Assembly: GCA_016882555.1 (NCBI GenBank)
Contig: VGPQ01000072.1
Coordinates: 1 to 6,797 of the forward strand
Source of the DNA: Cyanobacteria bacterium M_surface_7_m2_040
GTDB taxonomy: Bacteria > Cyanobacteriota > Cyanobacteriia > PCC-6307 > Cyanobiaceae
Reading direction: 5' to 3'
DNA: 6,797 nucleotides
How positions within the stretch are numbered: the stretch's first letter is position 1; every line of letters starts with the position of its first letter. The notes below the pieces were generated by a model. It was not told the DNA's origin, searched no databases, and saw only the letters and a list, made by a program, of their open reading frames with translations. This document shows positions 1 through 5,705 of the stretch, piece after piece. A program made the translations under genes and the position numbers.

Positions 1-492
<492 letters not shown>

Positions 493-581
493 CCATCCTG
501 ACCCAGAACTGCCCCCGGGCGCTCGGCTTGGTGCGCGAACCGTTGCTGGCCGGTAGGTTCAGGTCTCATTCAGGCGGGCTT

Positions 582-2054
582 GTGGCCATCGACTGGCGCC
601 AGCTGGAGCGGGATCTCAGGCGTGTCTTGCCCGCCCGCGCCGTGGTCAGCGCCCCTCAGGAGCTGCTGGCCTACGACTGCGATGGCCTCACCCTCGAGCG
701 GCACCGGCCGCCGCTGGTCGTGCTGCCGGAAAGCACGGCCCAGGTGGCCGCTGCCGTGCGCCTCTGCGCCGAGGGCGGCATTGCTTTTGTGGCCCGTGGC
801 AGCGGCACGGGCCTCTCAGGGGGTGCGGTGGCGGAGGGCGAAGCCCTGGTGATCGCCACCAGCCGCCTGCGCCGCATCCTGGCCATCGATCTGGAGAACC
901 ACACGATCACCGTGGAGCCGGGGGTGATCAACAGCTGGGTCACCCGGGCGGTGGCCGGCGATGGCTTCTATTACGCCCCCGATCCCTCCAGCCAGGTGGC
1001 CTGCAGCATCGGCGGCAACGTGGCCGAAAACTCAGGCGGGGTGCACTGCCTCAAATACGGCGTCACCAACAACCACGTCCTGGGCCTGGAGGTGGTGCTG
1101 CCGGATGGCTCGATCACCCAGCTCGGCGGCAGTCTGATGGAGATGCCCGAGCTCGATCTTCGCGGTGTGTTCATCGGCAGCGAGGGCACCCTGGGCATCG
1201 CCACGGCGGTGACCCTGCGGCTGCTGCGGGCGCCCCAGAGCGTGGCGGTGCTGCTGGCTGACTTCGCCAGCATGGAGACGGCGGGCGAGGCGGTGCGGCT
1301 GGTCACCGCCGCCGGCGTGCAGCCGGCGGGCATGGAAATGATGGATCGCCTCTGCCTGGAGGCGGTCAACGATTCCCTGGGTCTCGAGGATTACCCCCGC
1401 GATGCGGCTGCGGTGCTGTTGATCGAGCTGGATGGTCAGCAGCGGGAGGTGGATGCGGCCATCGCCGTGGCACGGCGCCTGTGTCTGGAGGCCGGTGCCC
1501 GTCAGGTGCGCGAGGCCCGGGATCCGGAGACCTGCGCCCGCTTCTGGAAGGGCCGCAAGAACGCGATCACGGCCCTGGGCCGCCGCTATCCCAGCTACTA
1601 CCTGCAGGACGGGGTGGTGCCCCGCAGCCAGCTGCCGCGGGTGCTGGCGGCGATCGAGCGTCTCAGCGCCGAGCATGGCCTGCCGGTGGCCAATGTGTTC
1701 CACGCCGGCGACGGCAATCTGCATCCGCTGGTGCTCTACGACCCCAAGGAAGCGGGCGTCGCCAAGCGCGTGAAACAACTTGGGGCCGCCATCCTGGGGC
1801 TGTGTCTTGATGTGGGCGGCAGCATCAGCGGCGAGCACGGCGTGGGCAGCGACAAGCGCTGCTACCTCGACTGGATGTATGGCGGCGATGATCTGGCCAC
1901 GATGCTGCTGGTGCGCCGGGCCCTCAACCCAGCCAACCTCGCCAATCCCGACAAGCAGTTCCCCACGCCGCGCACCTGCGCCGAATCGGCGCGGCGGGTG
2001 ACCGTGCTGCAGGCCGAAGGGGTCAGCCTGCCAGCCGAGGCCATGGTGTTTTGA
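582..2054 (+). CDS. glcD: Glycolate dehydrogenase FAD-binding subunit GlcD
   Basis: This FAD-linked 2-hydroxyacid dehydrogenase is best read as GlcD, which oxidises glycolate to glyoxylate in cyanobacterial photorespiration. From GTG 582 it is 490 residues, close to the roughly 500 of the family. An FAD-binding PCMH-type domain occupies about residues 38-220, with RGSGTGLSGGA (72-82), DPSSQVACSIGGN (from 134) and IGSEGTLGI (from 198). The C-terminal FAD-oxidase domain carries FHAGDGNLHP (373-382) and GGSISGEHGVGSDK (412-425), both family hallmarks. The frame is open back to an ATG at 453, but that extension would overlap hemL and its sequence is low-complexity and unlike the family. The GTG gives VAIDWRQLERDL, has a G-rich AGGCGGG just upstream, and fits the family N-terminus. 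No GlcE or GlcF is adjacent. A related D-lactate dehydrogenase is the main alternative, since both substrates are used by enzymes of this family. Confidence 0.9.
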   Translation: MAIDWRQLERDLRRVLPARAVVSAPQELLAYDCDGLTLERHRPPLVVLPESTAQVAAAVRLCAEGGIAFVARGSGTGLSGGAVAEGEALVIATSRLRRILAIDLENHTITVEPGVINSWVTRAVAGDGFYYAPDPSSQVACSIGGNVAENSGGVHCLKYGVTNNHVLGLEVVLPDGSITQLGGSLMEMPELDLRGVFIGSEGTLGIATAVTLRLLRAPQSVAVLLADFASMETAGEAVRLVTAAGVQPAGMEMMDRLCLEAVNDSLGLEDYPRDAAAVLLIELDGQQREVDAAIAVARRLCLEAGARQVREARDPETCARFWKGRKNAITALGRRYPSYYLQDGVVPRSQLPRVLAAIERLSAEHGLPVANVFHAGDGNLHPLVLYDPKEAGVAKRVKQLGAAILGLCLDVGGSISGEHGVGSDKRCYLDWMYGGDDLATMLLVRRALNPANLANPDKQFPTPRTCAESARRVTVLQAEGVSLPAEAMVF

Positions 2055-2061
2055 CGAGGCC

Positions 2062-2081
2062 CGCTGGTGATCAAGCCAGCG
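2062..2081. terminator. Possible weak bidirectional hairpin between convergent genes
   Basis: A perfect 6-base inverted repeat, CGCTGG (2062-2067) and CCAGCG (2076-2081), encloses an 8-base loop. It lies across the 16-base gap between the glcD stop and the stop of the minus-strand 58-residue gene, whose TGA is in the loop. On the plus strand it is followed only by a modest CTTGTTG, with no clean T-run. Position suggests shared termination, but the stem is short and the call is tentative. Confidence 0.3.
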
Positions 2082-2247
2082 CTTGTTGCACGTCGTGCAG
2101 GGGCACGGCAAAGGTGGGACGCCGCTCGGCCTTGAGCGGCCAGCGGCGTACCCAGGCGCAGTCGCTGTGGGCATCCACGTTCACCACCTGATAGGTGTGG
2201 CCGGGCCGCTTGGGCAGGCTCACCAGGGTTCCGGGTTCGATCGCCAT
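2071..2247 (-). CDS. Small conserved-type hypothetical protein, 58 aa
   Basis: I do not recognise a named family. The open frame extends upstream to 2343, but that part overlaps the xthA stop and has no protein-like character. The ATG at 2247 follows an AGG-containing stretch and gives MAIEPGTLVSLPKRPG. The product is short and soluble, with alternating hydrophobic residues (GTLVSL, YQVVNVD, CAWVRRW, TFAVPL). This pattern suggests a small beta-barrel of the SH3/KOW kind, ending in an acidic-hydrophobic helix (LHDVQQALA). There is no signal peptide and no metal-binding pattern. It follows xthA on the same strand after 92 bases, so it may be co-transcribed or use its own promoter near the CTTAAG repeats. 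Its 3' end faces glcD across 16 bases. That it is a real gene is inferred from its codon-like composition, and the fold suggestion is weak. Confidence 0.65.
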   Translation of the reverse strand: MAIEPGTLVSLPKRPGHTYQVVNVDAHSDCAWVRRWPLKAERRPTFAVPLHDVQQALA

Positions 2248-2280
2248 GGCCTGAGACCTGCCTGAGATCGGTGCGAATCC

Positions 2281-2324
2281 ACTTAAGCCCATCCGGGGCG
2301 GGAAATAAGTAGAAATGCTTAAGT
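2281..2324. repeat. 8-bp perfect inverted repeat with CTTAAG cores
   Basis: ACTTAAGC at 2281-2288 and GCTTAAGT at 2317-2324 are exact reverse complements separated by 28 bases. The CTTAAG core of each arm is itself palindromic, so the two sites are also near-direct repeats. They sit in the xthA to 58-aa gene spacer, which is more AT-rich than its surroundings. This could be a paired operator, a promoter-proximal element for the small gene, or a long-loop RNA hairpin. Nothing in the sequence decides between these. Confidence 0.5.
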
Positions 2325-2339
2325 CCTGACGAAGGCAGC

Positions 2340-3173
2340 TCAATCCCAGCTGTTGTGGCCCTCGTCCTCGCCATCGTCTGCCGCAGGCCAGGCCAGGTGC
2401 ACCACCACGGGGGCGTGGTCACTGGGTTGGGCGTTGCCGCGCTGGTCCTTGTGGATCACGCAGCCCGTGGCGCACTGCTGCAGTGACGGGTCGAGATAGA
2501 TGTGATCGATGCGCCAGCCCCGGCCCGTGTCCCAGGCACCAGTGCGGTAGTCCCACCAGCTCCAGTGGCCGCTGCCGCTCTCAAACAGGCGGAAGGCATC
2601 GACCAGCCGCTCGCCCAAGGCCTGACGCAGGGCTGAACGTTCGGCATCGCTGGCCATGATCCCGCCGCTCAGGCGCTCGGGGTCGTGCAAGTCGCGGGAC
2701 TCAGGGCCGATGTTGAAGTCGCCCACCATGCAGAGCGGGTCGCCCTGCTGGTCCTGCCGCTCGAGGTACCGCTGCAGGCAGGCCAGCCATTCGAGTTTGT
2801 AGCTGTATTTGTCGCTGCTGAGGGAGCTGCCGTTGGGGACATAGAGGTTCAGCACCCGGATGCCATCGATCAGGGCACTGATCACGCGCTTCTGGTCGCT
2901 GAGGGCGGTCGCCTCCGGGCCGAGCAGGGCGTCAAAGCCGATCTGCACGTCGTCGAGCGGCAGCAGGCTGGCGATGGCGACGCCGTTGTAGGCCTTCTGG
3001 CCGCTGATCGCCAGTTGATAGCCCAACTCCTCAAAGGCCTGCCGCGGAAACAGTGCATCGGCCACCTTGGTCTCCTGCAGGCAGAGCACCTCCGGCCGCT
3101 CCCGCTGCAGCCAGGCCGTGACCTGCTCGAGCCGGGTGCGTACGGAGTTCACGTTCCAGCTGGCAATGCGCAT
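2340..3173 (-). CDS. xthA: Exodeoxyribonuclease III
   Basis: This is a base-excision repair nuclease with AP endonuclease and 3'-5' exonuclease or 3'-phosphatase activity, from the ExoIII/APE1 endonuclease-exonuclease-phosphatase superfamily. From ATG 3173 it is 277 residues, close to the E. coli enzyme (268). Motifs in order are MRIASWNVNS (N7, N9), LQETK (metal-binding E34), YNGVAI (62-67), LNLYVPNG (108-115, with the conserved Tyr111), GDFNI (D152, N154), WRIDHIYLD (D223) and SDHAPV (D252, H253). All the catalytic positions expected for the family are present. An 18-residue in-frame extension to 3227 is rejected because the ExoIII fold begins at MRIASWN. The C-terminal tail AADDGEDEGHN is acidic and probably unstructured. 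The gene is divergent from the exported-protein gene (61-base gap) and is followed on the same strand by the 58-residue gene. Confidence 0.95.
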   Translation of the reverse strand: MRIASWNVNSVRTRLEQVTAWLQRERPEVLCLQETKVADALFPRQAFEELGYQLAISGQKAYNGVAIASLLPLDDVQIGFDALLGPEATALSDQKRVISALIDGIRVLNLYVPNGSSLSSDKYSYKLEWLACLQRYLERQDQQGDPLCMVGDFNIGPESRDLHDPERLSGGIMASDAERSALRQALGERLVDAFRLFESGSGHWSWWDYRTGAWDTGRGWRIDHIYLDPSLQQCATGCVIHKDQRGNAQPSDHAPVVVHLAWPAADDGEDEGHNSWD

Positions 3174-3234
3174 CGGACCGGGTCGGATCCAGGGCTCATT
3201 AGCATGCAGGCACTCCTGGGAGTCCATTCAGGCC

Positions 3235-3573
3235 ATGGCCGTGCTGCTGCGCTGTCTGCCCCTGCTGCTGACATTCGGCCTGCTGGGCTCGGGCTTGGCC
3301 CCCCGGCCGGCGGCTGCCCAGCAGCAGGGATATGGCCAGACCATCGATGGCGCCACGGGCAGTGGCGGCGGGGCCGCCTCGCTGGGCTCCGGCATGGGCA
3401 TGGGCAAGAGCGGCAACGTGCTGGATGCCGTCAATCCCATCGACCTGATGAACCGGATCCGGCGCAACCAGTCCCTCGATGACGCCACCCCCCCGGGCGA
3501 TGCGGTGGATCAGGCCCTCAAGGATTACCACGGTCAGACGGCTTCGCCGTCGGCAACCGTGAAGAGGCCCTGA
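3235..3573 (+). CDS. Small exported hypothetical protein, 112 aa
   Basis: The function is not recognised. The ATG at 3235 gives a typical Sec signal peptide: MAVLLR, then a hydrophobic core CLPLLLTFGLLG, then GLAPRPAAA with probable cleavage before QQQGYGQ (about residue 29). There is no proper lipobox, because the Cys sits too early. The mature part has a Gly/Ser/Met-rich linker (GATGSGGGAASLGSGMGMG) followed by a probably conserved block, VLDAVNPIDLMNRIRRNQ and DDATPPGDAVDQALKDY, and a basic tail. From memory, proteins with this NPIDLMNRIRR-type block occur in Synechococcus-type cyanobacteria as uncharacterised proteins. A GGAG lies about 12 bases upstream of the start, a rather long spacing. 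The open frame extends to 3067 inside antisense xthA, but the signal peptide fixes the start. The last 56 bases overlap the end of the opposing TPR gene. Likely location is the periplasm or thylakoid lumen, by inference. Confidence 0.8.
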   Translation: MAVLLRCLPLLLTFGLLGSGLAPRPAAAQQQGYGQTIDGATGSGGGAASLGSGMGMGKSGNVLDAVNPIDLMNRIRRNQSLDDATPPGDAVDQALKDYHGQTASPSATVKRP

Positions 3574-4336
3574 GGGCGGCCAGCCCCCAGGCGCTGGCCA
3601 CCTGATCCAGCCTGGGGTCGGCCTGGCCGGGCTTGAGATTGCGCGCCTGGGCCAGCAGCGCCTGGGCCTGTTTGAGATTTCCCCGTTGTTGCAGCAGCAG
3701 GGCTCTGGCTAGCAGCGGCCGTTGGTCGGCCGGGAAGGCGGTGGCGAGTTTCACCAGCACCGCTTCGGCCTGGCCGGGCGATCCCTGTTTGTCGATCAAT
3801 TCGGCCAGCAGCAATCCCACCCCGAGGGCTTCGGGTTTGGCCGGCGGTTTGCTGAGGCGATCGAAGCTTGTCTGCAACCGCTGGCGGGCTTCGTTGCCTT
3901 GACCCAGCTCCAGCTGCAGCAGGGTCAGCAGCTGCAGGGCTTCGATCTGGTCGGGCCGTTGGTTGAGCAGCTGGCGCAGCTCGCGGCTGGCTCCATTGCG
4001 GTCGCCCAGGTCGCGCCGCAGCTCGGCCAGCAGCAGCCGCAGACCCCAACGCTGCGGTTGCTGGTCGGCCAGGGGCTCAAGCAGCGCCGTCGCCTCAGCC
4101 TTGCGCTCCAGCGCGATCAACAGTTCCAGTTGGCGTTGTTGCGACGCAGGTGTGGCGTCGGCGCCGGCGTTCTGCTGCTGCAGCGCGGCCAGCTGCTGCT
4201 CCAGTGCGCTGCGGCTGCCGCTCGCCGCAGGGGAGGTGCCGGTCTGCTGGCGTCCGAGCCACACCCCGCCCCCCAGGCAGAGCCCGCCCAGGGCCACGGC
4301 GGCGGCCAGCATCCATGGGCTCGGGCGCGATGGCAT
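3518..4336 (-). CDS. Membrane-anchored TPR-repeat protein, 272 aa
   Basis: The ATG at 4336 starts MPSRPSPW, followed at once by a transmembrane segment (about residues 9-28, MLAAAVALGGLCLGGGVWLG). A GTG ten codons upstream (4366) is possible but adds nothing recognisable. A short Gln-rich stretch with coiled-coil character follows (SALEQQLAALQQQ, about 42-54). After that come helix-turn-helix repeats of TPR type, rich in Leu, Ala and Gln, for example the segments starting LELLIALERKAEATALL, RLLLAELRRDLGDRNGA, LQLLTLLQLELGQGNEA and ALLLQQRGNLKQAQALL. The layout (N-terminal anchor, then TPRs) resembles CcmI-like or other assembly-scaffold proteins, but no specific partner can be named. The protein probably acts as an interaction platform at the plasma or thylakoid membrane, with topology undetermined. 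It is divergent from the 4393 operon and its 3' end overlaps the exported-protein gene. Confidence 0.8.
   Translation of the reverse strand: MPSRPSPWMLAAAVALGGLCLGGGVWLGRQQTGTSPAASGSRSALEQQLAALQQQNAGADATPASQQRQLELLIALERKAEATALLEPLADQQPQRWGLRLLLAELRRDLGDRNGASRELRQLLNQRPDQIEALQLLTLLQLELGQGNEARQRLQTSFDRLSKPPAKPEALGVGLLLAELIDKQGSPGQAEAVLVKLATAFPADQRPLLARALLLQQRGNLKQAQALLAQARNLKPGQADPRLDQVASAWGLAALRASSRLPTAKPSDRGNP
3537..3551. other. Perfect hairpin inside the convergent gene overlap
   Basis: GACGGC (3537-3542) and GCCGTC (3546-3551) form a perfect 6-base stem with a 3-base loop, inside coding sequence of both convergent genes. On the minus strand the core reads GCGAAGC, a heptamer known from structural work to form an unusually stable DNA mini-hairpin. 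There is no T-run on either side, so a classical intrinsic terminator is not supported. It may still help stop or trim both transcripts. Confidence 0.4.
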
Positions 4337-4379
4337 GGTGACGGGCTCAACCGTGGTCGAGCACACAGTCTGACCCAGT

Positions 4380-4385
4380 TAAATT
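4380..4385 (+). promoter_or_regulatory. Candidate -10 element, possibly giving a leaderless mRNA
   Basis: TAAATT lies 7 bases before the ATG at 4393 in an otherwise GC-rich spacer and matches the TANNNT pattern of cyanobacterial sigma-70 promoters. A start site the usual distance downstream would fall at or just before the ATG, giving a leaderless transcript. No clear -35 element is visible (TCGAGC at the expected place). If real, it would drive the three-gene operon. Confidence 0.35.
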
Positions 4386-4392
4386 CGCAGCC

Positions 4393-5052
4393 ATGAGAGC
4401 GCATCCCATTTCCCCGGTCACCGAACCGATGCAGTACCGGGCCATCGGCGTGGTGCGCGGGGTCTACGAACCGGCTGATCCGCAGCAGCTCACCCGGGGG
4501 GTGATTCGCACCGCCTCGGGCGAGGCGATCGAAGCCGTGGTGCTCGGACGTCTGCTCACGCTGATGCGCCGGCACCTGGACCTGGCCCAGGACCACCTGT
4601 GGGTGGTTTACCCCCGCTCCCGCGATCCGGAGGGGTTGCATCTGCAGATGGTGGGCGTGTGGGAACCCTCCACCCTGGCTTCCGAGGCCGACGACCCAAG
4701 CGAGGCCAGCGGCGATGCGCTTCCCGAAGGCGACGATTACTTCTCGGTGCGCGGCGAGCTGATCTACACGCGCCCCGAAACCGGCGACCTGGTGATCAAG
4801 GTGCGCCAGCAGCCCCGCGCCGACGGCAGCAGGCCGGTGCCGTTCAAGCTGCAGCTCAAGGGTGAGGTGCCACTGCAGCATCTGCGCCATTTCGTGGCTC
4901 TGGATCTGCGCCGTCAGGGTGAAGCCCTGCAGCTCGAACACTGTGAGGTGATCGCCCCGGTGGCGACCCGTGGCAGCCGCGGCGGCAAGGGACGCCGTGA
5001 AGCGCCGCGTGGGCCTGAGCGTCGCAGCGCCGTGAGCCGGCCCGGTCGTTGA
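4393..5052 (+). CDS. Conserved cyanobacterial protein of unknown function, basic C-terminal tail
   Basis: The 219-residue soluble protein matches, from memory of the family pattern, an uncharacterised cyanobacterial protein whose members begin with a block like MQYRAIGVVRGVYEP and contain HLWVVYPR and VGVWEP. No function is known to me. Visible blocks are MQYRAIGVVRG (13-23), VVLGRLLTLMRRHLDL (about 49-64), LWVVYPRSR, LQMVGVWEP and an acidic linker (EADDPSEASGDALPEGDD). They are followed by a beta-rich part (YFSVRGELIY, LVIKVRQQPR, PFKLQLKGEVP). Residues 192-219 are extremely basic, with nine Arg and one Lys and RG/RGG-like spacing. This resembles a disordered nucleic-acid or membrane-surface contact tail. 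ATG 4429 is an alternative start, but the upstream ATG fits the candidate leaderless promoter. The gene leads a tight operon, with the next gene starting 6 bases after the stop. Confidence 0.8.
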   Translation: MRAHPISPVTEPMQYRAIGVVRGVYEPADPQQLTRGVIRTASGEAIEAVVLGRLLTLMRRHLDLAQDHLWVVYPRSRDPEGLHLQMVGVWEPSTLASEADDPSEASGDALPEGDDYFSVRGELIYTRPETGDLVIKVRQQPRADGSRPVPFKLQLKGEVPLQHLRHFVALDLRRQGEALQLEHCEVIAPVATRGSRGGKGRREAPRGPERRSAVSRPGR

Positions 5053-5058
5053 GGGCCC

Positions 5059-5703
5059 ATGGCTGAGCCACTCGCCGCCGGCATTGCCGTCGCTCTGGTG
5101 AGTGTGCTGGCGGTGCTGGCGCCCCTGCTGGGGCTCTCCCCCTGGCTGATCACCCTGGTGGCGGCCCTGGCCCTGGGCAGTCTCACCCTCGATGCCGCCC
5201 GCTTCGGCGGTCGCGGTGGACACCTGCTCGCCGAGGCGCTGCCGGGTGGCCAGCGGCGGCTGCGCCGCATCGCCGTGCATGAGGCGGGCCACCTGCTGAT
5301 CGCCTCGGCTGAGGCGATTCCCGTGCGCCAGGTGCTGGTGGGATCGTTGGCCTGTCTGCGGGCCGGCATCAGCAGCGGTGGTTGCACCGAGCTTGAACCG
5401 CCCGCGGCTGCCAAGCTGCCCCTCAGCGACCTGCGCCGCTGGAGCCGGGTGCTGCAGGCTGGCATCGTGGCCGAGCAGCTCCACTACGGCCAGGCCATCG
5501 GCGGTGCCGACGACCGGGCCCTGCTGGGGCGGCTCTGGGGCCTGTCGGGCCATGACGCCGCCACCGCCCAGCGCGAGCAGCGCCAGGCCCGCCGTGAGGT
5601 GGAGCAGGCTCTCAAGGCCTGCGAACACGACCTGCTGCAACGGGCCGAGTTGCTGCTGCTGGCGGCGCCGCGGCTGGGCCGCACCACGCCGGCTGCAGCG
5701 TGA
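5059..5703 (+). CDS. Membrane-anchored M41 (FtsH-protease-domain)-like zinc peptidase lacking an AAA+ domain
   Basis: The protein has 214 residues. Two hydrophobic segments at about 8-25 and 29-46 form an N-terminal membrane hairpin. A soluble part then contains HEAGH at 74-78, the HExxH zinc motif (H74, E75, H78). Further on, GIVAEQLHYG (135-144) followed by GGADDRALL (148-156) mirrors the FtsH pattern in which a downstream Asp supplies the third zinc ligand, here D151 or D152. The FtsH AAA+ ATPase module (Walker A and B, SRH), which would lie before the protease domain, is absent. There is no room for it, since HEAGH begins only about 28 residues after the membrane segments. A helical C-terminal part (AQREQRQARREVEQAL, then CEHDLLQRAELLLLA) follows. 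The gene may be an ATP-independent peptidase or a partner of a full FtsH. The start is secure: ATG 5059 is 6 bases after the previous stop, and larC begins 2 bases after its own stop. Confidence 0.8.
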   Translation: MAEPLAAGIAVALVSVLAVLAPLLGLSPWLITLVAALALGSLTLDAARFGGRGGHLLAEALPGGQRRLRRIAVHEAGHLLIASAEAIPVRQVLVGSLACLRAGISSGGCTELEPPAAAKLPLSDLRRWSRVLQAGIVAEQLHYGQAIGGADDRALLGRLWGLSGHDAATAQREQRQARREVEQALKACEHDLLQRAELLLLAAPRLGRTTPAAA

Positions 5704-5705
5704 CC

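Noticed and set aside
1032..2174. 380-codon open frame on the minus strand opposite glcD
   Set aside because: It is antisense to the conserved glcD coding region, has a His/Gln/Ala-rich shadow composition, and contains no recognisable motif.
2685..3482. 265-codon plus-strand frame opposite xthA
   Set aside because: It lies antisense to the catalytic part of xthA and then out of frame with the exported-protein gene, with no coherent domain.
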